From: Palsa-1392 sp963819975 | GTDB lineage: Bacteria > Verrucomicrobiota > Verrucomicrobiia > Chthoniobacterales > UBA10450 | Direction of reading: 5' to 3' | Length of the DNA stretch: 64,000 bases | NCBI GenBank assembly: GCA_963819975.1 | Contig: CAWFYE010000014.1 | Location: 112,707 to 176,706 of the forward strand | Shown: positions 36,110 through 44,673 of the stretch, in pieces | Numbering within the stretch: position 1 is the stretch's first letter | Layout of the letters: the number at the start of each line of letters is the position of its first letter | Notes under the pieces: model-generated | What the model saw: the letters and a program-made list of their open reading frames with translations, nothing else | What the model was told of the DNA's origin: nothing | The model's database searches: none | Translations under genes and position numbers: made by a program

Positions 36110-36805
36110 TCAATAGACCCACTTCCCGCCGACGGAGGAAAGGGCCGGTAATTCGCCGGTCGAGTAGTCCGTTTTGCCGATCGCGCCCCACATATTGGTC
36201 CCGGTCGCATCCCGCCAATACTTGCTCATGCTCTCGCCCGTATGGCAGCCCCAGCTCTTGACGTAGGCGTCCTTCGCAAAGTCGCGCCGGTTGATCCCCC
36301 TCAGCTCCGATTCGTGGAGCCACGACTTCGACGCGCTGTCGACCACGTTGCTGTAGTCGAAGAGAAAACAGGCTTTGTTCGAGTGACCGAAGTATTCAAA
36401 CCCGGAAATCTTCACCTGGTTCCGCGGCTGGCCGCTGTTCAGGTAATCGATTACCGCGCCGCCGCGGGCGAAATACACCAAATTGAGGCGAAATTTGTCC
36501 CGCACGCTGTTGATGTTCGCAATCAGGTCCTGCTTTTCCTGCAGGCCGCGATCGACATAGCCAGGCTTGTAAACCAGCCAGGTGATCATGGCGTCGGGCC
36601 CGAGCTGGGCACGCAACTGCTCCGTCCGGACCCGGGCGGAATGGACGAAATTGGCCCACCAATGATCGTGCGGCTGGGCCTTGTATTGCTCCCACTGGTG
36701 GAGCGACGGGCCGCCTACTAGCAGGATGTATTCACGCTGCTGCGCCTGGGCCGCGGCGGTGGCGAAAATGCTGAAAAGGATGAGCAGAGCGAGGCGCTGT
36801 TTCAT
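36110..36805 (-). CDS. Hypothetical secreted protein with possible His/Cys dyad
   Basis: 231 residues with signal peptide LALLILFSIFATAAAQA. The mature protein starts with a strand YILLVGGPSLHQWE and has two striking conserved-looking stretches: GFEYFGHSNKACFLFDYSN and SWGCHTGESMSKYWRDATG. A His in YFGHSN and a Cys in SWGCHTG, about 55 residues apart, recall the His-Cys catalytic dyad of caspase-like (clan CD) folds, but the usual HG motif is not exact. I cannot name the family. It stands between the sigma gene and the metal-uptake operon on the same strand. Confidence 0.65.
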   Translation of the reverse strand: MKQRLALLILFSIFATAAAQAQQREYILLVGGPSLHQWEQYKAQPHDHWWANFVHSARVRTEQLRAQLGPDAMITWLVYKPGYVDRGLQEKQDLIANINSVRDKFRLNLVYFARGGAVIDYLNSGQPRNQVKISGFEYFGHSNKACFLFDYSNVVDSASKSWLHESELRGINRRDFAKDAYVKSWGCHTGESMSKYWRDATGTNMWGAIGKTDYSTGELPALSSVGGKWVY

Positions 36806-36862
36806 GACTTGGTCGGGAGCAGTATCTATGCGCGGAACGGAAGAGCGTGCAAGAGGCGGCGC

Positions 36863-37714
36863 TCAATTCCGTCGTGCGACAACCGGAGCCGCTGACCCCG
36901 GCCGGGATGATTTCCAGAGCACGCCCCCGCCCGCGACGAGGATGAGCAGCACGCCGAAAGTGCAGACAATCGCTGCGCCCGAAGGCAGGTCCCATTGGAA
37001 GGAGAGAAACAATCCAACCACTCCTCCGGCGAGCGCGATCAACCATCCGATGAGGAGGCGTTTGCCAAACGACTGCGCGAGATTGATCCCGCAAACCGCC
37101 GGCACGATGAGATAACTGAAAACGAGCAGGACGCCGGCAATACGGACGAAGCTGGTCACGACCAGGCCGAAAAGCGCGTAAAACAAAAAATCCCACCACC
37201 GCACGCGCAACCCGTGTTCGTAGGCCGCGTCGCGGTCGAACGAAACCAGGAGGAAGGATTTGCGAAGCGCGAAATGAACGAGCCCGACAAACAAGAACAG
37301 GCCGAAACACTTCCAAACCTCGCCCGGCGTGACGAGCAGGATGTTACCCACGAGCATGTTCTTGATTTCCTCGTCCCCTTCCGCCGCCCGGCTCAGAAGC
37401 AGCACGGCCGCCGCCGCCGCCACCACGTAGCTGATGCCGATGATCGCCTCCTGCGGAATCTGGCTGGCCCGTTTCCCGGTCACGGAGAAGATCGCCGCGC
37501 CGAGGAGGGTGAAAGCGAGGGCAATGAAAAAGGCCGGCCAGCTTTCGAGATTGAGATGAAGCAGGACCGCGACGCAAATGCCTAACGAAGCCATCTGGGC
37601 CATCGCGATGTCGATGAAGATGATCCCCCGCCTGACGACGTGGAGGCCGAGGTAGACCAGCAGCCAGGGCAATAAAACGCAGGCCACGATCGGCCAGAAC
37701 ATGACGTCCCACAT
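36863..37714 (-). CDS. Metal ABC transporter permease (ZnuB/ABC-3 family)
   Basis: 283 residues with eight or nine transmembrane helices. Family features are LGLHVVRRGIIFIDIAMAQMASLG near the N-terminus, GISYVVAAAAAVLLLS and the conserved RIAGVLLVFSYLIVPA close to the C-terminus. It forms the inner-membrane pore for zinc or manganese. It begins two bases after the stop of the binding-protein gene. No gene for the ATP-binding subunit lies before or after it in the window, so the ATPase must be encoded elsewhere or the system is incomplete. Confidence 0.88.
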   Translation of the reverse strand: MWDVMFWPIVACVLLPWLLVYLGLHVVRRGIIFIDIAMAQMASLGICVAVLLHLNLESWPAFFIALAFTLLGAAIFSVTGKRASQIPQEAIIGISYVVAAAAAVLLLSRAAEGDEEIKNMLVGNILLVTPGEVWKCFGLFLFVGLVHFALRKSFLLVSFDRDAAYEHGLRVRWWDFLFYALFGLVVTSFVRIAGVLLVFSYLIVPAVCGINLAQSFGKRLLIGWLIALAGGVVGLFLSFQWDLPSGAAIVCTFGVLLILVAGGGVLWKSSRPGSAAPVVARRN

Positions 37715-37716
37715 GG

Positions 37717-38631
37717 CTACTTCAGGGCCGCCGCGAGGTTGTCTACAAGCTTGTCGATGAGCTGCACGTAGGTTTCCGTCCCGGGGAGCGCTCCGGGGAA
37801 TTGCGCGAAATCGACCACCTTCGCGCCGGTCGATTGCGCCACCTTCTCTGCGATCTTCCGGTTGTGGTACGGCTCGACGATGATCACTTTGATTTTCTGC
37901 GCCTTCATTTGCTCAATCACTTCCGCGAGATGCGAAGGCGACGGCGGAATCCCGGGATTTGGTTCCAGGAAAATGTTGATGTTGAACCCGAAGCGGTGCG
38001 CAAAATATGGCCACGAATCGTGGTAAGCGACCAGGCTTTGGCCCTTGAACGGAAGGAGCTTTGCGCCCCATTCCTGGAGCTTGGCGTTGATCGTTGTTTC
38101 GAATTTCTTTTCGTTCGCCTGATACTCTGCCGCGTGTGCCGGGTCGATCGCGGCGAAGGCGTTTGCGATATGCTGCGCAACGGCCTTGGCAATGATCGGG
38201 TCGACCATGAAATGCGGATTGCCCATCGCGTGCACGTCACCGGCCGCGCGCGTCAGTTGTCCCGGCACTTCCATCAGCCGAATGCCCTGCGAAGCCTGGA
38301 CCCGTCCGAGCTGGCCGATGGCGATCTTCGGATTGCGCGCGTTTTGCAAGAGCGGCGGCAGCCAGCCCATCTCGAGCTCGGCGCCGCCGTCGATCAGGAC
38401 ATCCGCCTGGCGCAGTTTCACGACGAAACTAGGCCGCGCGTCGACGAAATGAGGATCTTCGGTCGGTTTTGCGAGGACGGTGACGTCGACATTGTCACCG
38501 CCGATCTCGCGCGCGACGGCGGCAAAATCGGGCAGAGCCGCGACAACGTTGATTTTTGCCTCGGCAGCCAACGTTTTCGTTAGGCAAAGGCATACTGCAA
38601 GTGCAGTTTTCGTTAGGCTGTTTCGTTTCAT
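37717..38631 (-). CDS. Metal ABC transporter substrate-binding protein (ZnuA/TroA-like)
   Basis: 304 residues from ATG 38629-38631 (MKRNSLTKTALAVCLCL signal peptide). The cluster A-I fold shows INVVAALPDFAAVAREIGGD, a first metal His in DPHFVDARPS, a second in MGNPHFMVDP, a third in VAYHDSWPYF, and a C-terminal acidic ligand in VIIVEPYHNRKIAEKV. It captures Zn2+ or Mn2+ in the periplasm for the adjacent permease. There is no long His-rich loop, unlike E. coli ZnuA. Two octamer copies lie 33 bases apart in the signal-peptide region. The porin gene ends four bases upstream. Confidence 0.88.
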   Translation of the reverse strand: MKRNSLTKTALAVCLCLTKTLAAEAKINVVAALPDFAAVAREIGGDNVDVTVLAKPTEDPHFVDARPSFVVKLRQADVLIDGGAELEMGWLPPLLQNARNPKIAIGQLGRVQASQGIRLMEVPGQLTRAAGDVHAMGNPHFMVDPIIAKAVAQHIANAFAAIDPAHAAEYQANEKKFETTINAKLQEWGAKLLPFKGQSLVAYHDSWPYFAHRFGFNINIFLEPNPGIPPSPSHLAEVIEQMKAQKIKVIIVEPYHNRKIAEKVAQSTGAKVVDFAQFPGALPGTETYVQLIDKLVDNLAAALK

Positions 38632-38635
38632 AAAA

Positions 38636-40228
38636 TCAGAACTTGTGCGCGCCATGGGCGCCGAGGATGAATTCGAACTGGAGGAAAATCGAATCCGCCT
38701 GCCCGGCGGAGAGGAAATCGTTCGCTTGCAGAAAGTCGTGGTTGTACTGCAGACGGAGCTTGGAAAATTCCGTTGGATACCAGGTGAGAGCGCTTGAAAT
38801 CCGCGAGCGGCTCTGGCGCAGATAGCCATCGGCGTAGGCGGAGTCTTGCATGTGCAGATAATCGCCGCGCAGCCCGGCGGTCCAGCCTTTCATAAAGCCC
38901 CAGACGACCTGCGAATACATGCCCCAATCGTGGAAGGTCTCCGCCACCGGGAACGATTGATCGGCCCCCTGCCCGGCCTCGTAACGGCGATACATCGCTT
39001 CCGTTTGCCATTTCACGAAAGGGAATCCGCCTTCCGCGCGCGGCGATTTCCATTTGTAGAAAAGATCAGTCGCGTAAAGCTGGGTCTGGGTGTTCGAGCC
39101 AGTTTCGTTAGGGCCAAACGCCCCGGAGACGCCGAAGAGCACCGTCTGCGTCGGACTGAGATCGAAGGAATTTTCCCAGCGAGGAACGTAGACAAAATCC
39201 TGCAGCCCGACGGTGGTACGGTCGATCGTGACCCGGTCGTAAAATATTCCGTCGTCGCCCGGGTTGCGAAACGAGAAGCCGGTATTCCCCTGCCCGTTCT
39301 GCATTCCCAGAATGAATTGCGAAAACCAGGAGACCGGCGCGGTCCAGGAGATCTGCAGACCGACTCCGCGCAAACCATCCGAGCCAAGGAAGCGCCCGGC
39401 CACGATCGGGTCGTCGGCGAAGTCCCAGGTGTGGGGATGAGTCGGGTTAATCCGACCGAAGGCGGCAAAAAACTGCCCGCTTTTCACCTGCAGGCCCCAC
39501 GGCAGATCCGTCGTCTGCATGAATGCTTCCTCCACTTCGACCGCGGTTTCATTGTTGTTATCCAGCAGGAAAACAATGTTCGCGAAGCCTTCGAAATACG
39601 GGTCGACCGCGCCGTCCAGCGCGAGTTCGAGATTGCGCGCGTTGAAGCCGCGCTGCTGCGGATCGTGGTCGCCGACCTCGAGTTGATCGAGATTGGGATC
39701 GCTCGACCAGGCAAGCGCAAACTGACCGTCAAACGAGATGTTCATGTAAGTCCGGCCACCGCCTGCGATCGTCATCGGCGCGGTCAGCGAGGCACCGGAT
39801 CCAGTTGAAGAAGTGGTTTCCGTCGAAGTGGTGACCGAGGCGTCGGTCGTCGGAAACTGCTCGGTCGGCGCGGATGCCGTACTGGGGGCGGTCGCCGGCA
39901 GTGGTGTCGGCTGCACGCTCGAAGCGACGACCGAATCGTCAGTCGTGGGGAAAAGCGGCGGCGCACTGGCGGCGGGCGACGGCGCGGGCGAACTGGTCGC
40001 GCTGCTAGTTTCGCTCGCCGGCAGAGTGGTCGGGCCGGCATTCATTTTCGCGAGCGCATCCTGCTGCTCTTTGACCTGTTGTTGTAAGCCCTTGACCGTC
40101 TCCGTCAGAGCCTGCACCTCCTGGCGTAAGGCCTCGACGTCGTTAGGCGAAGGGGTCGGCACGGGCTGCTGGCTCCAACCAGTCGTCGGTAGGGAAAGCA
40201 CTGCCACAACCAACAATATTTTTTTCAC
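38636..40228 (-). CDS. Outer-membrane porin-like protein with N-terminal coiled coil
   Basis: 530 residues from GTG 40228, eleven bases after a GGAG site. A signal peptide (ILLVVAVLSLPTTGWS) precedes a coiled coil at ~28-65 (VEALRQEVQALTETVKGLQQ), then a Ser/Thr/Pro/Ala-rich linker to ~150. The rest is a beta-barrel of OprP/DcaP-like type with aromatic-rich strands (TYMNISFDGQFALAWSS, FQFEFILGAHGAHKF at the end). The coiled coil suggests a trimer, as in DcaP. Because it is co-transcribed with the metal-binding protein and permease, it probably admits the metal, or a chelate of it, across the outer membrane. Confidence 0.8.
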   Translation of the reverse strand: MKKILLVVAVLSLPTTGWSQQPVPTPSPNDVEALRQEVQALTETVKGLQQQVKEQQDALAKMNAGPTTLPASETSSATSSPAPSPAASAPPLFPTTDDSVVASSVQPTPLPATAPSTASAPTEQFPTTDASVTTSTETTSSTGSGASLTAPMTIAGGGRTYMNISFDGQFALAWSSDPNLDQLEVGDHDPQQRGFNARNLELALDGAVDPYFEGFANIVFLLDNNNETAVEVEEAFMQTTDLPWGLQVKSGQFFAAFGRINPTHPHTWDFADDPIVAGRFLGSDGLRGVGLQISWTAPVSWFSQFILGMQNGQGNTGFSFRNPGDDGIFYDRVTIDRTTVGLQDFVYVPRWENSFDLSPTQTVLFGVSGAFGPNETGSNTQTQLYATDLFYKWKSPRAEGGFPFVKWQTEAMYRRYEAGQGADQSFPVAETFHDWGMYSQVVWGFMKGWTAGLRGDYLHMQDSAYADGYLRQSRSRISSALTWYPTEFSKLRLQYNHDFLQANDFLSAGQADSIFLQFEFILGAHGAHKF

Positions 40229-40366
40229 ACTTCATCTCCATTGCATCCGGCAGCATGGCCGGACATTCCAAACTCGAAGGAATGCGTTCAGCGCGGCGTT
40301 GGATTCAGCTCTGCGCGGAACGCGCGCCAGACACTGCCGCGCGCAACGCGCGGTCAATCCAGTTCG

Positions 40367-40690
40367 TTAGGCGAAGGCGGGCGGAGCGTGCTCGAGGAGC
40401 GAGAAGTGGTGGTTCGGGAGAAGGGGGCGCGCGGCGGCTGGGAGCTGGATGCGGAAGACAAGAGGCAGAGAAGGCGCCACCAGGACGGGATGAACCGCGC
40501 TCACCTCGCATTGACCAGCGGCCAAAAACGTCACCAGGCAGACATGGCTGGCGGACGTATCCGGGTGGAGCGACTCGTGCCATCCGGGCGAGGAACTGAG
40601 GAGTGCCGCCAAAATAATGGCGCCCGCGAGAAGGGCTGAAAGCAAACCTCGCCCTAACGAACAGGGACTGGCAGGATGGCGCGCCGACAT
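40367..40690 (-). CDS. Small His/Cys-containing membrane protein at head of metal operon
   Basis: 107 residues from ATG 40690 (a TTG at 40735 is also in frame). One transmembrane segment (LLSALLAGAIILAALLSS) is followed by a short exported part with WHESLHPDTSASHVCLVTFLAAGQC. This His- and Cys-rich pattern resembles small DUF2946-like proteins found beside metal and RND-type transport genes. It is on the same strand as the porin-ZnuA-ZnuB genes, 138 bases upstream, and may bind or sense metal. The assignment is mainly from context. Two octamer copies flank its ends (40364 and 40653). Confidence 0.6.
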   Translation of the reverse strand: MSARHPASPCSLGRGLLSALLAGAIILAALLSSSPGWHESLHPDTSASHVCLVTFLAAGQCEVSAVHPVLVAPSLPLVFRIQLPAAARPLLPNHHFSLLEHAPPAFA

Positions 40691-40742
40691 TGCGCGAGGA
40701 TCATTCTTCAACCAGTCACCATTGGCAAGCCGCAATCAGGGT

Positions 40743-43124
40743 TCACCGCTCGCGGCCCGCGCTCTCGTATGCCTTCCAGGATTGCCAGGTCCGATCCCAG
40801 TTTTCCTTGGTCGCCCAGGTTTCGGCCTCCAGATATTGAAAATAAGGGGGCGCGTCCGGTCGAATGGTGAAATGCCGGAGGGTGGCGAGAGCGTCATCCG
40901 TTTTGCCGGCATCAATCTGCGCGCGGTAAAGTGCGTAGCCGACCGCGTAGTCGTCCGGGCTGGCGTAGAGTTCCTGCTTCAACTGTAGAATAGAGGCGCC
41001 CGACGCGTGTTTTGGCAGAACCGGCGGCGGAGCATAACGCCTGACGAGCTGCCAGGCTTCCTCATATTCCCGTCGGCCGGCGTGGTAGCGGGCCACGCCG
41101 GGCCAGGCAAACTCGAGCCATTCCGGATGGGTCCGGACATTGCGCAGCAATTCATCGAGCGGATCGCGATTCGACCACAATTCGAAGAGCCGTTTCTTTT
41201 CCTCCGGAGTAAATTGCTGGAGCTCGGGGTCGTCCGCCAGCAACTTCTGCAGGGCCGCCTCAAACTGCGGCCGGGTCGCCGCCTCCAAATAGTTGATCGT
41301 TAGGCCAGGACGATTGATCGCAAACTCCCGCAACGCTTCATGGACGCGCGCGTCGTAGTTTGCCGCGTCGGTCAGCATGAGTGCGTAAATCCCGGCTTCG
41401 TCCGCGCCGCGCCGCCGCAAAGCTTCGCGCCAGGCAGTGATCGCGAGGTATGATTGCCAGCCGAGCCAAACTTTTCCTTCCTCGAAAGGCAATTGGTAGG
41501 CATTTGGTTCGAGAAAGCGGGCGCGCCGGAAATCAGCCAGGGCGAAGGCCGGCGGTTCGCGGAGGCCAACCTGAGAGACGGCACGGAGGAAGTAGAGTTG
41601 CCAATCGAGAGGCGCCCATTCCAACCCGCGATCGATGAGAGCAATCGCGTCGGCAAAACGATGGCCGCGGTTCGCGACGACCGCGGCTTGCTTCGCATTC
41701 TCCACTCCGAGGCGACCGGGCACCGGCAAGCCGCGTCGCCAGCCGAAAAAAGAGGTCAGGCTGACGAGCGCCAGGATGAGCCCGACGAAACGAAACAGAA
41801 GCGGTGGCCAGCGCCGCGGAGGCGAGGCGTGCGGACGAAACTGGGCCAGACCGAGAAGCAAAGTGCCGGCGAGGAAACTGCCGAGACGATGCCCGGAAAC
41901 GTCGACAAAACCGTGGAGCAAGAAGAGGAGCGCTCCGACGAGCGTGGCGAAGCGAATCCGTTGATTCGTCCCTTCACGCAGAGGAAACGCTCGCCTAACG
42001 AAAAGAAGAGTGGCAGCGAAAAGCAAAATCAGCGCCGGCCAGCCCATCTCGGCTGCAACCCAGAACCAGTCGCTCTCCGGGTGGAGCGAGCGGGTCACGC
42101 CGCGCGAAGCATCGCGAAAGAGCGCGAAAACGCTCGCGAAATTTCCCAGCCCGAGGCCGCACCAGGGCGAGGCCTGGATCATCGTCCAGGCATCGCGAAA
42201 AATAAGCCAGCGATAATCAAATTGAATCGAATCCGAGCTTCCAATTTGCGGACGGAAACGCTCGATCGTTTCTCCGCCGAAAATGAGGAGCCCGGCGAGC
42301 AGCGTAAGCAGGGCGGAAATCGCGATCGCGATTCCCCCGCCCGACCACTTGCGAAAAGCCAGCCGCACTAGCCAGGCGGTCACGCCGAGGATCAAAATCA
42401 GAATGCCGGCCCGAGAAAAAGCGAGGATGAGGGCTGCCGTCAGGACCCCAAGACCGAGCAGCCAAAAGATCCAGCGTTTGTGGCCGCGGCGGAAATCATC
42501 CTGCATGCATCCGAGAACGACAAGGGTCGAGATGCCGAAGAGATCGCCCGTCTGGTTGCGATTGGGGAACGGGCCGAAGCCGCGCTCGTTATGCCAGAAA
42601 GGCAGGGCAGTCGCGCGATAGCGCAGGTAAAGGCAAAGCGCCGCAAGCGCGATAATGCCGGCGGCATAGGTGCGGGCGGCGAACCGGATGTCGCGCAGGT
42701 TGGCGTCGAGGGTGGCAACGTAATAAATCCAACAGAGCCCGGCGACGAGCAGGATGAGGCTCTCGAACGTAATCCACGGCTGCGCTGTAACCGTGGAGGC
42801 GAGCTGGACTCCGAAGTCTTTCGTTAGGGCAACGCGCCAGTGCGGGAGCAGAAACCAGCGCGCGGGGAGGAAAGCCGCCGCCGCCAAGGCGAGGAAAAGC
42901 AGAGCGACAATGTTGAGAGCCGGTCCGAGGGAATAACGCGGTGGCCGAACGAGGAGGAGAAAGGAAAAACCTCCGAGAACAATTGCGATGCTCCAGGGTT
43001 GCGTCGCTCCGCCGAGAAAAGCGGCAAACACGACAAGGAGCGGCAGGGCGAGCGCGGTCCAACCGGCCGCCGGGGTTCCGCCAGCGCTTGGTCGCTCAGG
43101 GGGGTTCGGGTCGGAAGGTTGCAT
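40743..43124 (-). CDS. O-antigen ligase/polymerase family membrane protein with TPR-like tail
   Basis: 793 residues. The first ~430 hold about 12 transmembrane helices. The large periplasmic loop contains WLIFRDAWTMIQASPWCGLGLGNFASVF and SLHPESDWFWVAAEMGWPAL, the Wzy_C/O-antigen ligase signature region. The C-terminal ~330 residues are soluble, with helical repeats (RFADAIALIDRGLEWAPLDW, DDYAVGYALYRAQIDAGKTD). The enzyme polymerises or ligates polysaccharide repeat units at the periplasmic face. It is divergent from the priming glycosyltransferase gene, so the pair probably forms one surface-polysaccharide locus. Three octamer copies lie within. Confidence 0.85.
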   Translation of the reverse strand: MQPSDPNPPERPSAGGTPAAGWTALALPLLVVFAAFLGGATQPWSIAIVLGGFSFLLLVRPPRYSLGPALNIVALLFLALAAAAFLPARWFLLPHWRVALTKDFGVQLASTVTAQPWITFESLILLVAGLCWIYYVATLDANLRDIRFAARTYAAGIIALAALCLYLRYRATALPFWHNERGFGPFPNRNQTGDLFGISTLVVLGCMQDDFRRGHKRWIFWLLGLGVLTAALILAFSRAGILILILGVTAWLVRLAFRKWSGGGIAIAISALLTLLAGLLIFGGETIERFRPQIGSSDSIQFDYRWLIFRDAWTMIQASPWCGLGLGNFASVFALFRDASRGVTRSLHPESDWFWVAAEMGWPALILLFAATLLFVRRAFPLREGTNQRIRFATLVGALLFLLHGFVDVSGHRLGSFLAGTLLLGLAQFRPHASPPRRWPPLLFRFVGLILALVSLTSFFGWRRGLPVPGRLGVENAKQAAVVANRGHRFADAIALIDRGLEWAPLDWQLYFLRAVSQVGLREPPAFALADFRRARFLEPNAYQLPFEEGKVWLGWQSYLAITAWREALRRRGADEAGIYALMLTDAANYDARVHEALREFAINRPGLTINYLEAATRPQFEAALQKLLADDPELQQFTPEEKKRLFELWSNRDPLDELLRNVRTHPEWLEFAWPGVARYHAGRREYEEAWQLVRRYAPPPVLPKHASGASILQLKQELYASPDDYAVGYALYRAQIDAGKTDDALATLRHFTIRPDAPPYFQYLEAETWATKENWDRTWQSWKAYESAGRER

Positions 43125-43262
43125 CGATCGTCAGTTGCGGTGAATTGGGATTGGCGTAACGAACCTGCGCTCTCCAATGCAGCGGACCAATCTTTCTTTC
43201 GGCGATCGGCCTAGCGAACTCTCTGCCGTTTCGACTGCAGTTGTGTTGCCCCGTCGATAACC

Positions 43263-44663
43263 ATGCTCACCCAGCGCACGCAAGGATTGTATCGCCTTTT
43301 TCTGCTTTGCCAGATCGCGATCGTGGCCGCGCTCTTCTGGTTTGGGGTCTGGCTGATGGTGACATTTTACCGGGAAGGAGCCGAACTGACCTGGCGACGT
43401 TACAGCATTTATTGCACGATGCTCATCATCGGCCTGCTCGGCGAATCGCTCAGCCGGGAAGGCTCGAAAAGATATTTTCTACAAAGCGAATTGCTTCGGC
43501 AGCATCGCCTCGCCCTGCGCCAAACCATCGCCAGCGTCGGCGTGCTTGTCTTTTACCTGGTCGCGACCAAGGACGGCTTCATCTCGCGAATTTTCTTCTT
43601 CAATTTCCTGCCCTGGCTTTATATCGCGCTCCTTTTTTCCCACCATTTCCTGCCGGAGTTTTTGGCCCGAGGAATCTTTCGCCGGGAAGAAAAAACGCTC
43701 CTCGTCGGCTCGACCGCGAAGGCGGCGCAGCTTCGCCGCTGGCTGCGACGCAAGGCGGAGATGGGGTTGTGCACAGTCGGGATTATTTCCGAGGAGCCGC
43801 TCGATTCCACGGCCGATAAAATTCCCGTTCTCGGCGGTCCCGATCGCTTTCGGAGCGCAATCGAAGAACATGGCGTGACCCAGGTCATCATGCTCGAGTT
43901 CCCGCAATTCACCGAACTCAACCGCAGCCTGATCGCGACCTGCGACCAGCTCGGGGTGCGCCTCATGATCGTGAGCGACCTGGAGGAAAAGCTCGGACAT
44001 CCGGTGACGCACTTCGAGGATGACGGCTTTCGCTTCGTCGGTTTGCGGGAAGAGCCGCTGGAAAATCCGTTCAATCGCGCAGTCAAACGCACGGCCGACT
44101 TCGTGCTCGCGCTCCCGATCATGCTCTTCGTTTTCCCGCCACTCGCCGTCATCGTCTGGCTGGCCCAGCGGCTGCAATCGCCGGGGCCGCTTTTCCACAA
44201 ACAGATCCGGGCCGGAATTCAAAACCGGCGTTTCGACATTTGGAAATTCCGCACCATGCACCCGCAAAATAGCGATCTCGCGAGGCAGGCGACGCACGAG
44301 GACCAACGCGTCTATCCGTTAGGCAAATGGTTCCGCAAGCTGAGCGTGGACGAAATCCCGCAGTTCTGGAACGTCCTCCGGGGCGACATGAGCGTTGTCG
44401 GCCCGCGCCCACACCTGATCGAGCACAACGCGCAGTTTTCGCAGTTAATGGCGAACTATCAGGTGCGGACTTTCATCAAGCCTGGGATCACCGGCCTCGC
44501 ACAGGTGCGCGGTTTCCGGGGCGAGGCGCAAACGAGCAAGGACATCCAGAGCCGGGTCGCCTGCGACATCGAGTACCTGGAAAATTGGAACCTGACTCTG
44601 GAGTGCGGGATCATCGTCCGGACGATGGCGCAGCTCATCGTGCCGCCGACTTCGGCGTACTAA
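43263..44663 (+). CDS. Undecaprenyl-phosphate sugar phosphotransferase (polyisoprenyl-phosphate hexose-1-P transferase)
   Basis: 466 residues. About five N-terminal transmembrane helices are followed by a CoA-binding-like domain (TLLVGSTAKAAQLRRWLRRK), a further helix, and the C-terminal bacterial sugar transferase domain from ~280: KRTADFVLALPIMLFVFPPL, SPGPLFHKQIRAG, FDIWKFRTMH, then SVDEIPQFWNVLRGDMSVVG and GITGLAQVRGFRG. This is the WbaP/WcaJ type, which moves a hexose-1-phosphate from its UDP-sugar to undecaprenyl phosphate to start an exopolysaccharide or O-antigen repeat. Confidence 0.9.
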   Translation: MLTQRTQGLYRLFLLCQIAIVAALFWFGVWLMVTFYREGAELTWRRYSIYCTMLIIGLLGESLSREGSKRYFLQSELLRQHRLALRQTIASVGVLVFYLVATKDGFISRIFFFNFLPWLYIALLFSHHFLPEFLARGIFRREEKTLLVGSTAKAAQLRRWLRRKAEMGLCTVGIISEEPLDSTADKIPVLGGPDRFRSAIEEHGVTQVIMLEFPQFTELNRSLIATCDQLGVRLMIVSDLEEKLGHPVTHFEDDGFRFVGLREEPLENPFNRAVKRTADFVLALPIMLFVFPPLAVIVWLAQRLQSPGPLFHKQIRAGIQNRRFDIWKFRTMHPQNSDLARQATHEDQRVYPLGKWFRKLSVDEIPQFWNVLRGDMSVVGPRPHLIEHNAQFSQLMANYQVRTFIKPGITGLAQVRGFRGEAQTSKDIQSRVACDIEYLENWNLTLECGIIVRTMAQLIVPPTSAY

Positions 44664-44673
44664 GTCTTCCGGC

